A DNA stretch of 64,000 nt, taken from CAWGXG01 sp963826505. Lineage in GTDB: Bacteria; Chloroflexota; Anaerolineae; Aggregatilineales; Aggregatilineaceae. The stretch lies in contig CAWGXG010000008.1 of assembly GCA_963826505.1 (NCBI GenBank), positions 1,612,001 to 1,676,000 on the forward strand, written 5' to 3'. This document shows positions 43,672 to 53,199 of the stretch, piece by piece. Every line of letters begins with the position of its first letter. Position 1 is the first letter of the stretch. The translations under genes were made by a program, and so were the position numbers. Under the pieces are notes generated by a model that ran no database searches, was not told the origin of the DNA, and saw only the letters and a program-made list of their open reading frames with translations.

Positions 43672-44967
43672 TCACCCTGTTTCGGTCAGCGGGCCAAACA
43701 GAGAATCGAATGGCGACGGAGTCCCGGTCGTGTCGGGCAGTATGAAATTCTCCGTACGCAGCAGCGGCGACACATCCTGCGGCAGCGGCTCCTGCGGCGT
43801 GAAATCGATCCAGTTGTCGAAGTCCTGCACATACTCCGGGTCGTCCATGCGCGATTCGATCCAGTTCAGGAAATACTCCTTGCGCAGCGCGTCGATATCC
43901 TGAGGCGAAAGCACATCGAACACTTCCTGCCCGACCACGCCCACATACCAGCCCGTCCCAACCTCGAACGGCCCGACGATCGCGCCTTCGTCCGCGCCGA
44001 AGACGGCGTTCAAGACTTCGTCGGTCACGCCTGTGTCGCTCCAACGCAGCACGCGCGACGCGCTAGACCCGCTGGCGGGGGTATAGCCCATACTGGCAGA
44101 GATGGCGCTCATCGCCTCTCCGGCTTGCAGTCGTGTGACGACCGTATCAGCCTCTTCGCGCGTCTTGACGATGATGTCCTGCATGTCTCGACCCACGCGC
44201 GCTTTCTTGTCCTGAGGGATGACGCCCGGCTCGTGGCTGATGATCAGTTGAAGCTGTGAGTACAGCGTACGGGCGCGCACGATACGGCGGAATTCTTCTT
44301 CTGACATATTCGCGTAGGTCTTCAAGCCCTGCAAGAATTCCTGGTAGCGCTGATCGGCTTCCGGCGGGAGCTTGCCGCCCTCGCCCACCGTCAGCCCCAG
44401 GTATTCACCCAGCTTGGCGTCAAACTGCTCCGGGCTGACCTCGACCCCGCGCCGCAACGCCTCCTGTTCGATGATCCGGTCGATCACGATCAGGCGTTGG
44501 CTCTGCGCGCCGAAGCTGTAACTGTCGGCCAGCGTGGCGAACAGACCCGACACATAGTTATTATCCGAGCGCGTCAGGTCCAGAATCTGGCCAGGACCAT
44601 ACTTTTCCACCAGCTTAACGATCTGGTACAGCAAACGGTAGCGGTCGAAGCGCACGCGGCGCTGATATTCCGCCAGGGTGACGTCCGTGTTGCCGACACG
44701 TGTAATCACCAGATCCGGATCTTCGTCTGGCGTGTTGGTCGGGATCACATAGGGCGTGCCCGCCTCCGTCGGCGTGAGCGTCGGGCTGGGCGTTGCGGGG
44801 GTTTTGGCCAGGGCAATCGCTGTCAGCGTCGCCTGGGACTGATCCGCACCCTCCTCAACAAATACGTATCCTCCCGTGCTAGACGACTTATCAGACGAAC
44901 AGGCCGTCACCACCACTACAAAAGCAGCAAGCAGCGCGCCCGCTATCCCTAACCTTCGGCGTTTCAT
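43672..44967 (-). CDS. Parvulin-type foldase lipoprotein (SurA/PrsA-like)
   Basis: The 431-residue protein has a lipobox (VVVVTACSSD), a Thr/Pro linker (about 50-75), a long helical SurA-N-like region (about 85-260), a PpiC rotamase domain (about 265-365: MQDIIVKTREEADTVVTRLQ, LRWSDTGVTDEVLNAVF, GPFEVGTGWYVGVV) and a C-terminal tail. It would assist folding of exported proteins outside the membrane, useful next to many secreted products. The start at 44967 (MKRRRLG) is chosen because the upstream extension has no signal features and GGAGG lies 13 bases before it. Confidence 0.86.
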   Translation of the reverse strand: MKRRRLGIAGALLAAFVVVVTACSSDKSSSTGGYVFVEEGADQSQATLTAIALAKTPATPSPTLTPTEAGTPYVIPTNTPDEDPDLVITRVGNTDVTLAEYQRRVRFDRYRLLYQIVKLVEKYGPGQILDLTRSDNNYVSGLFATLADSYSFGAQSQRLIVIDRIIEQEALRRGVEVSPEQFDAKLGEYLGLTVGEGGKLPPEADQRYQEFLQGLKTYANMSEEEFRRIVRARTLYSQLQLIISHEPGVIPQDKKARVGRDMQDIIVKTREEADTVVTRLQAGEAMSAISASMGYTPASGSSASRVLRWSDTGVTDEVLNAVFGADEGAIVGPFEVGTGWYVGVVGQEVFDVLSPQDIDALRKEYFLNWIESRMDDPEYVQDFDNWIDFTPQEPLPQDVSPLLRTENFILPDTTGTPSPFDSLFGPLTETG

Positions 44968-45121
44968 ATTCGTAAAGATGCCTCCATCATGCTGTGCCTC
45001 GCTGTCATCAGTGCGGGCTTTTGCCGCGCAAGCACAAAACGGCGCGGCGAGCGCCTCGACCGGTATTGAGTGGGGCAGCACGTGCCACCGCACTTCTTCT
45101 CCTCCACAGGTCGAGATACAC

Positions 45122-47303
45122 TCACCGCACACCGTCTGTAGAGTTATACGCGCTCACCTGCTGTGTCAGACCAGACTGCCAGGACTGCCCCGGCTGCAAG
45201 TGCAGTGTCCAGACGTTCAACAATACCGTGCCCTGGTAGCCGCGCTCGTAGCCAGCCTCGCTCATGGTCACTGTTTCCAATGGGAAGGTCCATAAGGCGC
45301 ATGGCTGATCGAGCATCGTCGTCAGGGCCAGACTGTGCAGCGTGCTGATGCAGGCATGTGACGACACATTGTCCAGCTCGCGAATCTCGGCCAACGAAAG
45401 TCGTTCGTCGCTGCTATTGATCGTCAAATGGCCGTAATCTACATCCTGCCCGCCATCGAAACCGGACGCCAGCTCGACCGCGAAGCGCACATCCGCCGCG
45501 TGGTCGGACAGATTGGTCACGATGTAATCGCAGCGGAAACGATCCGCGCCCTGTTTGAATGTGAACGTCTTTTCGACACGCATTGGACAGAGATTCGGCC
45601 CCACCCAGACGTGCCCGTCGCGGCTGAGTGTGATACGGGCTCCGCCGCCTTCGGTCGATGTGCTCGCCGTGTAGGGCAAATTGACGAAATCGCCCTGCTC
45701 GCCATAAAACGCGCGGTAGACGGCGTGAACGTCCACGTCCTCGCGCAGAAAATGATCGAGAAATGCGCCGCGCCGGTGCCAGTCCGTCAGCAGAAAACGG
45801 TCGATGCCCAGTTCCTTGACTTTGACCGCGCCGTAGCGGGCGTGGTCGGGGTTGGAGTCGAAGACCTCTGGCAGCAGCAGCATGCCGCGTTCCGCCGCTT
45901 CGCGGATTTCCTGGTGATAGCCTTCTTCGCGGCGCGTCATGACATTGAGCACATTGTAACGCAGCGGGCGGTGATCCAGTTCCAGCAGCATCCCGCCCAG
46001 ATTCGGTTTCCAGATGGCGTTGAGCGGTTCGCCGGTCAGTACGATCTCGTCCAAGCTGTCCTTGGTGAAATCGAATCGGCGCAGCGTCAGCGGCGCGTCC
46101 GCGCCTTCGGCCAGGGCCTCCGCGGCGATCAGGTTGGCGTAGTTCGCCACGCGGAAGTTGAACAAATAGACACCGCCAAACAGCCCGTGCCAGTACGCGT
46201 CGTTGGCCTGCGCGCGCCACAGCAAGTCGAGCGCCTCGGTTTTTTGCGGGCCGTCGGACATAGCATGGACTTTCTCGGCCACGACCAGCATGCGTTTGTG
46301 CATGTGATTGACTTCTTCGTATTTCACCATGAAATTCCGCCACACGCTGCCGCGCAGATAGCGCAGCACATCCTCGCGACCCGCGTCCTGAAATTCCTTC
46401 TTGACGCGCTTTAGCTCACGGAAACGGTCAGGCGGCAGCGCCCACTGTCCCATCTCGAAATAACTGGCCGTTGGCAGGTACACGCGACCTAGCGCGGCGA
46501 CCTCGTCAATGTAATCCATTGGGCGTACCGTCCCCAGCCAGTCCTGATTCTCCTCGATGGCGTCGAACAGGTGCTCCATATACTGGCTCTCGCCCCAGTT
46601 GTGATCAAAGGTACCCGGCCATACGCCAAACTTCTCGCCGTCGTCGCCCATAAAGGCCAGCTTGGGCTGCAAGTTGGGCAGCGGTTCCGCCGCGTGTTGG
46701 CGCAGCCACCCGATGACGTTCGGCACGGTGTCCCAGGGGATCGCATAACGTAGATAGGACAGCGTGGGGAACACGCGCAGGGTATCGCCCTGCTCCTCGC
46801 TGACGAAATAACCGAACAGCTCGCGCTCTTTGTTGTACCCGGCGGCCTCGAAATGCGTATCGTCGATGATCACGTAGTCGATGCCCGCCTGCGCGATAGG
46901 CCGGACCAGGTGCGGCTCCCAGACACGTTCCGCCAGCCACATGCCACGCGGACGCATCCCGAACCACTGCTCGACCGCCGTCACTCAGTTTGCGAATCTG
47001 GCCGAGCTTGTCCTCGTCAGGCAGCGTGGTGAGGATCGGCTCATAATAGCCGCCGCCGAGGATTTCAAGCTGGTCGCGCGCCACCAACGCGTGAATCCGC
47101 TCGATCAGCGGCTGCTGAGCGCGAATCAGGTAATCCAGCAGGGATCCGGTGAAATGCATCGCGCACCGCGCGGAGGGGTGGCGCTCCAACAGGTCCACGA
47201 GCGGCTCATAGGCCGACTTGGTGCAGTGCTCGCAGACGAAATCAAATTGCCCAACCGGCTGGTGATTGTGAACCACCAGGCAGAGATTGATCTGTGCTGG
47301 CAT
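45122..47303 (-). CDS. GH57 alpha-glucan enzyme (amylase/4-alpha-glucanotransferase type), one frameshift
   Basis: Family GH57 enzyme acting on alpha-1,4-glucans. From the ATG at 47303 (AAGGGGAAAG upstream) the first frame gives NHQPVGQFDF (motif 1) and ILGGGYYEPIL (motif 2). The second, open to 45122, gives GMWLAERVWEPHL (motif 3, with the nucleophile Glu) and MGDDGEKFGVWPGTFDHNWG (motif 4), then the C-terminal beta domains typical of the 4-alpha-glucanotransferase branch. One extra base in the GCCG at 46977-46980 accounts for the shift; removing it gives 726 residues. With glgP and pfkA it fits glycogen metabolism. If the lesion is real the enzyme is dead. Confidence 0.85.
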
Positions 47304-47353
47304 GTGCTTTCCCCTTGCGTGACAAAGTGCAGGCCCGGCTTGCGCCGCCGCAG

Positions 47354-47362
47354 ATTGTAGCA
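47354..47362 (-). promoter_or_regulatory. Extended -10 promoter of the GH57 gene
   Basis: TGCTACAAT on the minus strand about 50 bases before the ATG, with no good -35. Confidence 0.5.
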
Positions 47363-47406
47363 CAGTTTGGCGGGCACCGGTCGGAATTGGCGGGGAGGGA
47401 TCTACC

Positions 47407-48393
47407 TCACACCGTCCCAACAGGCGGCATGGTTTCCGTGCCAACCATACGCGCCTGCACGCGATTCCACAGTTTGCGCACCGCCCACGCAGCCCCCACC
47501 GCTACAAGTAGACCTTGGGCGAAGCTTTGGAGAACGTCAAACACGAGGAAAAACGCGAGGAAACCAACGACGAGCGCCAGCTTATGCCGGTCATCCCAGG
47601 TGGTGCCGTTGCCCGACCAGATCAGCACGAGTCCAAACAGGATCGCGTCCGCCAAGGCCACGAACGCGAACATCACTGGCCAGGGCGGCAGCCACCTTTG
47701 GGAGATCTCGGGCAGCATGAAAACCGCCAGGAACACGACCGTCATATTGACCGCGGCTACAACCGCGTACCACAGCGGGCGCGTGGACGTGCCCGGCCTC
47801 CCCGGGAGCACCCGCGCTGGCAATGCCCAGGCCAGCGCCAGCAATCCGATCATGCCCAGCCACGTCAGTACAAAGCCGACCGCCGGCGGCGTGAAGGGGT
47901 TGATGAGCCACAGGACCGGAATCCACAGCCCTAACCCGACAAAGCAACCAGCCAACTGCCGGTTGGTGACCCAGCGCTCTCCTCGCCGCTCCGGGAAAAG
48001 CAGTTCCGTCAGAATCACGGGAGTGAGAATGCTCACCGTCAGGTGAAAATGCAGCAGGACTTCGGCGTAGGTCCAGGTCAGACCGTGCCAATAGGAATAA
48101 TCACGGATAGCGCCCAGCTCCGCCCAGGACGGATCCCAAACCGAGCGCGCGACGACGAATTCCTCGAACAGGCCATAGGCAATGCCCAACAGAACCAGGC
48201 TGAACCAGCCCTTGCGCCAGCGCACGGTCAGCTCGCGGCAGATGATTGCGCCGAATCCATACGGCAGCGACGTCAGCACAAACGCCAGCGGATTGACGAA
48301 TTCGAACAAGGATTGATGGCCGGACAGCAATTCGCCGCAAATCGGCCCTAACAGCAGCAGAGTCAGGCCAGGGGATAACCGTTTTTCGAACAT
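47407..48393 (-). CDS. Polytopic membrane protein, unknown
   Basis: The 328 residues contain about nine membrane segments. Conserved-looking polar patches inside the membrane include FEEFVVARSVWDP and WHGLTWTYAEVLLHFHLTV, a pattern that recalls CPBP-type intramembrane protease relatives (paired Glu plus later His), but the classical EExxxR spacing is not met (EEFVVAR is close). Function is open. The start at 48393 (MFEKRLSPG) has GGAG upstream. It lies 103 bases upstream of the GH57 gene. Confidence 0.65.
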   Translation of the reverse strand: MFEKRLSPGLTLLLLGPICGELLSGHQSLFEFVNPLAFVLTSLPYGFGAIICRELTVRWRKGWFSLVLLGIAYGLFEEFVVARSVWDPSWAELGAIRDYSYWHGLTWTYAEVLLHFHLTVSILTPVILTELLFPERRGERWVTNRQLAGCFVGLGLWIPVLWLINPFTPPAVGFVLTWLGMIGLLALAWALPARVLPGRPGTSTRPLWYAVVAAVNMTVVFLAVFMLPEISQRWLPPWPVMFAFVALADAILFGLVLIWSGNGTTWDDRHKLALVVGFLAFFLVFDVLQSFAQGLLVAVGAAWAVRKLWNRVQARMVGTETMPPVGTV

Positions 48394-48533
48394 AGAGTGG
48401 CTCCGCACATGGGTGATCACTGTACGCGCAGCCGCACGCGAAGTTGCGCGCCGGGCGTGTGCCTGACGCCCCGCCCAAATCCTCGGACGGCGCTATGCTC
48501 ACCCGTGCCGATTTTCGCGGCTTTCGGGGCCTG

Positions 48534-48542
48534 TGATACAAT
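48534..48542 (+). promoter_or_regulatory. Extended -10 promoter of the receiver gene at 48598
   Basis: TGATACAAT, about 55 bases before the ATG; -35 weak. Confidence 0.5.
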
Positions 48543-48597
48543 GATGCAGGTCAGGTGCAGCAGTATAGGCGGGGAAGCCAGTGTAAAGGGATGCACC

Positions 48598-48996
48598 ATG
48601 CTTTATAACGTACTTATTGTGGAAGATGATCGCCGGACTGCCCAGGGGTTGGCCGCGCAAATTAGTGTGCTCGGCCACACGGTTGTGATCGCCTACGGTC
48701 CCCGCATGGCGCTGCAACAGCTCAACCAGGTGATCCCCGATGTGATCTTCATGGACATCAATATGCCCGGCGTCAACGGGATCGAGGTGCTGCGCTTTTT
48801 GCGGCGCGACCCGTACACGGAAAAAGTCCCGGTAGTCATCGTCTCCGCCAATGACGATCAAGACACCATCAAAACAGCGATGGAAGCGGGCGCCAACCAC
48901 TACCTGATCAAACCGCCGACAATGGAAGACATCGAGGGCGCACTCTCTAAGGTGCTGAAGGCGTTTCCCCCACCTGACGGCGCGAAAGCCAGCTAG
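48598..48996 (+). CDS. Single-domain response regulator
   Basis: A 132-residue receiver with acidic pocket E9-D10-D11, phosphoacceptor D53 (VIFMDINMPG) and the conserved Lys in YLIKPPTMED; no output domain. No kinase gene is adjacent, so it is an orphan here. The start at 48598 has AAAGGG eight bases upstream; an overlapping ATG seven bases earlier is out of frame. A GC-rich hairpin (49021-49053) follows. Confidence 0.9.
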   Translation: MLYNVLIVEDDRRTAQGLAAQISVLGHTVVIAYGPRMALQQLNQVIPDVIFMDINMPGVNGIEVLRFLRRDPYTEKVPVVIVSANDDQDTIKTAMEAGANHYLIKPPTMEDIEGALSKVLKAFPPPDGAKAS

Positions 48997-49020
48997 ATCA
49001 ACTCTCCAACGCCATCCAAC

Positions 49021-49053
49021 GGGGCGCGCGAGCTTCATTCACTCACGCGCCCC
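49021..49053. terminator. Hairpin between convergent genes
   Basis: GGGGCGCG (49021-49028) pairs with CGCGCCCC (49046-49053), 25 bases past the receiver stop and before the convergent secreted-protein gene. U-tracts are poor on both sides. Confidence 0.5.
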
Positions 49054-49087
49054 GCACTGCGTAATCTCGCTCTGTTGCCCAGCCAGA

Positions 49088-50596
49088 CTAGCCCACGTAC
49101 CCCCATGTCCCGTACCCGCTGCCGACGACTTCACTGCCGGGCAGCGTCAGGTAAAAGGCATACTGCGGGCGCGGCTGGCGGCCCGGAGCTACGGCCTGAA
49201 TGCGGGAGGTATAGCCCTGCTCATCATCCAGGGCCCAGCCCAGTTTGGCGCGCACGTTGGGGCCGTTGGCCCATACCTTGCCAAAGCCCTCAACCGGAGC
49301 CTGCCGATCCAGTGGCGGCGCTTCTTCGAGAGTTGCTTCGGGCAAATTGGCGTAATCACTCTCCAAGAAGTACGCGGCGCCGCCATCCTTGAACATCACG
49401 TAAATCTCGTTGGTATCCTGCCGCCATACCATGAACCCACCCTCAAACGCCTGGTAGACCGTGCCAACTTCTTTGGCCGGACCAGTCGGGCAGCCGTCAC
49501 CCGCGCCGAAGAAGAACGCGATCGGGCAGTAGACCTGCACCACCGCGTCGCGGCTAGCGGAACGATCGGCGGTGTAGACGGTGTATTGCACACTGTAGGC
49601 CGCGTAACCGGGTACGTAGACCAACGCCGTGCCCTTGGGCGCAGCAGCATTTACGACCGTTTCCACCGTCGTGATGTTCGGGACACGCTGCTCGATCACC
49701 ACGCCGCCCGTGCCGACTACTTCCCAGGCCAGCGTCACCGCCGCACCAGGGTTAACTGTGCCGGGTGTCGCCGAGAAGGACGTGATCGAGTTCGACTGCG
49801 GCGGAGGCGCGGGTGTTGGCGTCGGTGCGGCAGGCGGCGGTTCGGGCGTGGGTTCACCGACGATCGGCAGCACCAGCTCTTCTTCCGCGTAGACCGCGCC
49901 CGAAATAACGTCGATTACGCGCAGACGCAGCGTCACATTTTCTTCACCTTCGCGGTAACTCGGCGCGACCGGACCTTCACCCTCAGACGGCACAAACAGG
50001 TTCAAGCGCGGGAGTTCCACCGACGCCGCTGATCCGTCTTCCAGCACCTGCTCGAAGACCAGATTCGAGGCCGGGGCCCGGTTGGTCACGCTCCATTTCA
50101 CCATGACGCGCACCGTACCGGCCTGCAGTTCGGCGGCATTGATCTCGGTCGTTTCGGTCGTGAAGGAGTCAATCGCGGGCGATTCGGTCACCGATCCCGT
50201 ATCATAGGGGATGGTGAGAATGCGCTGATCGATGACAGCATTCGATCCATTGTTAATGATTGATAGCAGATAGGTCGGCGGGCCGAAATTCAGCGGTTGG
50301 AAGATCGTCACGACGCGCGCGCCGTTCGCTTCCAGTGGCACGCTTTCCTGTGGGAAAACCAGCTCCCACTTATCGAGCACATAAGCGTGCAACGTCAGGC
50401 GGTATTCGTCACTCATATCCGCCGTGTGCCAGGTCAGTGTCGTGGTCGTCTTGCCGGCTTCGGCATCCGGCAGCGTGATCATTTTGAGCGACGACTCGAA
50501 CGCCACAATCGTCGGACGTGACGCAGCTCCCGTCACATGGACCGCCCCCAGCAGCAGGGTCAGCAAGAGGAGTGAGACAAGCAAACGCGTTTTCAT
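49088..50596 (-). CDS. Secreted beta-rich protein with Pro-rich linker
   Basis: About 502 residues with a signal peptide (LLVSLLLLTLLLGAVHVTG). Two Ig-like beta regions (about 30-250) precede a Pro/Thr/Glu linker (TPEPPPAAPTPTPAPPP). Another Ig-like domain follows (TSFSATPGTVNPGAAVTLAW), then a C-terminal module with QAFEGGFMVWRQDTNEIYVMF, a motif I associate with repeats in exported Chloroflexota proteins. Probably surface-attached or secreted; role unknown. The start at 50596 (MKTRLL) is preferred over 50602 because GAGGG is then at a workable distance. Confidence 0.68.
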   Translation of the reverse strand: MKTRLLVSLLLLTLLLGAVHVTGAASRPTIVAFESSLKMITLPDAEAGKTTTTLTWHTADMSDEYRLTLHAYVLDKWELVFPQESVPLEANGARVVTIFQPLNFGPPTYLLSIINNGSNAVIDQRILTIPYDTGSVTESPAIDSFTTETTEINAAELQAGTVRVMVKWSVTNRAPASNLVFEQVLEDGSAASVELPRLNLFVPSEGEGPVAPSYREGEENVTLRLRVIDVISGAVYAEEELVLPIVGEPTPEPPPAAPTPTPAPPPQSNSITSFSATPGTVNPGAAVTLAWEVVGTGGVVIEQRVPNITTVETVVNAAAPKGTALVYVPGYAAYSVQYTVYTADRSASRDAVVQVYCPIAFFFGAGDGCPTGPAKEVGTVYQAFEGGFMVWRQDTNEIYVMFKDGGAAYFLESDYANLPEATLEEAPPLDRQAPVEGFGKVWANGPNVRAKLGWALDDEQGYTSRIQAVAPGRQPRPQYAFYLTLPGSEVVGSGYGTWGYVG

Positions 50597-50648
50597 CAGC
50601 ATCCCTCGTCAAAGATTCAAACGGCTCAGTCACCGTCAAGCGAAAGAA

Positions 50649-50673
50649 GAGCGCCAAGCCCTCACGGGCGCTC
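50649..50673 (-). terminator. Second hairpin downstream of the GNAT array
   Basis: GAGCGCC (50649-50655) pairs with GGCGCTC (50667-50673); TTCTTTCG follows on the minus strand. It backs up the stronger hairpin at 50748. Confidence 0.6.
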
Positions 50674-50747
50674 AAGGCAAGCCTTTACTTTTCACAAGCT
50701 TACAGGCATGTGCGGCAGGAGGCAAGTCGGGCAGCTCACACAGAAAC

Positions 50748-50783
50748 GCAGCGGATCGCCGGGAAGCCCGTCCGATCCGCTGC
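50748..50783 (-). terminator. Main terminator of the GNAT array
   Basis: A perfect 11-bp stem (50748-50758 with 50773-50783) enclosing a further small CGGG/CCCG stem, followed on the minus strand by GTTTCTGTG. It lies 38 bases after the last GNAT stop. Confidence 0.75.
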
Positions 50784-50820
50784 AAATACCTGCATTTGGC
50801 AAGAATTCCGGACCCGCGCA

Positions 50821-51405
50821 TCAACGCGGCTGGATGTTCAATCGCTCGATCATGGCCGGATAGCCCGGCCAGTCCTCGCTGAAGTATCCGAACACAACCT
50901 CGTCCACCCACTCCATGGTGACCCATGTCGCGGCGCGGTGGCGCGCTTCGAGCCGGAACCCGACTTTGTCCATCTGACGCAGCACGCGCGCGTTGAGCGC
51001 CATCGTGTCCAGCCACAGCTTGCGCAGATCAAGCCATTCGAAGCTGTAGCGCATGAGCAGCAGCAGCGCGTCCGTGCCGTAACCGCCGCCCCAATAGGCG
51101 GTCTCGCCGATGACCGCACCGAGATTCGCCGTGCGGGAATGGGCGGCGAGCCAGTTATAGCCGATATAGCCCAACGGCGTGCCGTCTTTAGCCTGGACGC
51201 CAAACGCGACGCCCGTGCGGGGCCGGGTGGACTCGCTCCATTCCTTGTGTTCGCGGTCTACCTCGTCCTGCGACACGATATTGTAGCCGCCCATGCTGCC
51301 CCAAAACTGGAACTCGTTATTCCACCAATCATGGTCGCGCGCCATGAACGCCTTACCATAGGGTACCAGATCGACCAGTACCCCCTCAAGCAGCGGTGCC
51401 GTCAT
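50821..51405 (-). CDS. GNAT acetyltransferase, array copy 8
   Basis: Last gene of the eight-copy array; 194 residues. The Gcn5-type fold of the RimJ/RimL (Acetyltransf_3) kind is shown by the N-terminal LLEGVLVDLVPYGKAF, the mid AKDGTPLGYIGYNWL strand pair, the acetyl-CoA loop YWGGGYGTDALLLLMRY and the C-terminal WLDLRKLWLDTMALNARVLR. The start at 51405 (MTAPLLEG) aligns with the siblings and lies ten bases after the copy 7 stop. Its C-terminus departs from the shared EEWPGRAAMVERLGL ending (SEDWPGYPAMIERLNI), so it is one of the more diverged copies. Acceptor substrate unknown. Confidence 0.88.
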   Translation of the reverse strand: MTAPLLEGVLVDLVPYGKAFMARDHDWWNNEFQFWGSMGGYNIVSQDEVDREHKEWSESTRPRTGVAFGVQAKDGTPLGYIGYNWLAAHSRTANLGAVIGETAYWGGGYGTDALLLLMRYSFEWLDLRKLWLDTMALNARVLRQMDKVGFRLEARHRAATWVTMEWVDEVVFGYFSEDWPGYPAMIERLNIQPR

Positions 51406-51415
51406 CGAAGAGTGC

Positions 51416-52012
51416 CTATTCCTTTCGCGCGCGCAAGCCCAATTGTTCCACCATCGCGGCCCGACCCGGCCATTCCTCGCGCAGCAGGCCATACAGCAGG
51501 CCATCCGTCCACTGACCATCGACCCAGAACGCGCTGCGCTGGCGCGCTTCCAACGTGAACCCGACTTTTTCCATCTGGCGTACTACACGCGCATTGTACG
51601 CCATCGTCATCAGCCAGATTTTGCGCATATCCAGCCAGTCGAAGATGTAGTCGACGCCCAGCAGCAGCGCGTCTGTGCCATAGCCGCCGCTCCAAAACGT
51701 GGGTTCGCCAATCGAAGCGCCGAGCATTGTCCAGCGGTGATGCGCTTCCACCCAGTTGAGCGCGAACTCTCCCAGCGGCTGTCCGTCTTTAGTCTGGATG
51801 CCCCACATGACCTCCAGCGAGCCATGCTCGGCCCTCCATTCGGCCCGTTCCTGCTGGCGGCGTTCGATCCGCGCGCGGCTGATGGTGTGCCGCTCGCCAA
51901 CGGTCGCCCAGAACCAGCTTTCGTTGTTGCGCCAGCCGTGTTCCAATTCCTTAAAACGTTTGCCGTAAGGCACCAGGTCAACCAGGAGCCCTTCAAGCAT
52001 CGGTGTTGTCAT
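51416..52012 (-). CDS. GNAT acetyltransferase, array copy 7
   Basis: 198 residues, close to copy 6: both end REEWPGRAAMVE(Q/R)LGLRARK and share FW(V/A)DGQWTD. The CoA loop is FWSGGYGTDALLL, with Ser for the first Gly of the loop in several siblings. WLDMRKIWLMTMAYNARVVR is the conserved late helix-strand. The start at 52012 (MTTPMLEGLL) is preferred, ten bases after the copy 6 stop; MLEGLL four codons on is the alternative and is where the other copies begin. Confidence 0.88.
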   Translation of the reverse strand: MTTPMLEGLLVDLVPYGKRFKELEHGWRNNESWFWATVGERHTISRARIERRQQERAEWRAEHGSLEVMWGIQTKDGQPLGEFALNWVEAHHRWTMLGASIGEPTFWSGGYGTDALLLGVDYIFDWLDMRKIWLMTMAYNARVVRQMEKVGFTLEARQRSAFWVDGQWTDGLLYGLLREEWPGRAAMVEQLGLRARKE

Positions 52013-52022
52013 GGGTAAATGC

Positions 52023-52607
52023 CTAGTCCTTTCGCGCACGCAGACCCAGCCGTTCCACCATCGCGGCCCGGCCCGGCCATTCTTCGCGCAGCAGGCCGTA
52101 GATCAGGTTATCCGTCCACTGACCATCCGCCCAAAAAGCCCCGCGATCGCGTCCTTCTAATGAGAAGCCAACCTTCTTCATCTGGCGCTGCACGCGCTCG
52201 TTAAGCCCCATCGTAGCCAACCACACCTTGCGCATGTCAAGCCAGTCAAACGCATAATCCACGATCAGCAGCAGCGCGTCGGTTCCATAGCCGCCGCCCC
52301 AAAATTCGGGCTCGCCGATCGCCGCGCCCATCATCGCCAGCCGGGAATGGGGCAGCACCCAGTTCAGCCCGATATCGCCCAGTGGCTTGCCGTCTTTGGT
52401 CTGAATGCCGAACAAGGTGCGCATCGATCCCCATTGGGCAGTGCGTTCGGCGCGTTCTTCATGATCGCGCTTAATTTCCGCGCGGGTCGCAATGGGCCGA
52501 TCACCGACCGTGGCCCAAAACCACGCCTCACCATTGCGCCAATCGGGCTCGCGTTCCAAAAAACGCTGACCATACGGCACGAGATCGACCAACAATCCTT
52601 CAAGCAT
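52023..52607 (-). CDS. GNAT acetyltransferase, array copy 6
   Basis: 194 residues from the ATG at 52607 (MLEGLLVDLVPYGQRF), which aligns with the siblings. A GTG three codons upstream overlaps the copy 5 stop (GTGA) and could also be used; either way the two genes are translationally coupled. CoA loop FWGGGYGTDALLL and FGIQTKDGKPLGDIG are intact. The C-terminus is nearly identical to copy 7, suggesting that these two are the youngest duplicates or have exchanged sequence. Confidence 0.88.
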   Translation of the reverse strand: MLEGLLVDLVPYGQRFLEREPDWRNGEAWFWATVGDRPIATRAEIKRDHEERAERTAQWGSMRTLFGIQTKDGKPLGDIGLNWVLPHSRLAMMGAAIGEPEFWGGGYGTDALLLIVDYAFDWLDMRKVWLATMGLNERVQRQMKKVGFSLEGRDRGAFWADGQWTDNLIYGLLREEWPGRAAMVERLGLRARKD

Positions 52608-52612
52608 CGCAA

Positions 52613-53197
52613 TCACTCATCCTTTTGCGCGGTAAGCCCCAATCGTGATACGACGGCCGCCCGGCCTGGCCATTCCTCGCGCCGCAGCCCGTAGATCAAC
52701 GCGTCGACCCACGCCCCGTCGACCCATGTCGCCTCACGCGGGCGTGCTTCCAAGGTGAAGCCGACTTTTTCCATCTGGCGTACGACGCGCGCGTTGGCGG
52801 TCATCGTCATCAACCAGACTTTGCGCAGATCCAGCCAATCGAACAGGTAATCGATCAGCAGCAACAGAGCGTCCGTGCCATAGCCGCCACCCCAATACTC
52901 CGGCTCACCGATCAACGCGGTAAGCATCGCCAGCCGGTGATGAGCCAATAGTTGGGTAACGCCGATCCTGCCGATTGGCGACCCATCCTTGGCCTGGATG
53001 CCAAATGTCATCCGCATATCGCCGCGCTCGCGGTCTTCGGCGCGCTCCTGCTGGTGGGCCGTGATGCCCGCCTGTGTCACAAACCAGAGTCCGCCCATCG
53101 TCCAAAAATACACGCCCGGCCCATTGAACCAGTCATGCTCGCGCGCCATGAAGCGCTCGCCATACGGCACGAGATCGACCAGCAGTCCCTCGAACAC
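52613..53197 (-). CDS. GNAT acetyltransferase, array copy 5
   Basis: 194 residues beginning with GTG at 53197 (read VFEGLLVDLVPYGERF). AGGAGG lies seven bases before the GTG and the frame aligns with the siblings; much longer upstream frames are shadows of copy 4. The CoA loop YWGGGYGTDALLLLIDY and WLDLRKVWLMTMTANARVVR are intact. The stop of copy 4 is two bases upstream. The acceptor-side region (YFWTMGGLWFVTQ) differs most from the other copies, as expected if substrate choice has diverged. Confidence 0.88.
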   Translation of the reverse strand: MFEGLLVDLVPYGERFMAREHDWFNGPGVYFWTMGGLWFVTQAGITAHQQERAEDRERGDMRMTFGIQAKDGSPIGRIGVTQLLAHHRLAMLTALIGEPEYWGGGYGTDALLLLIDYLFDWLDLRKVWLMTMTANARVVRQMEKVGFTLEARPREATWVDGAWVDALIYGLRREEWPGRAAVVSRLGLTAQKDE

Positions 53198-53199
53198 TG

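Noticed and set aside
45428..46414. 328-codon plus-strand open frame
   Set aside because: Antisense of the GH57 gene.
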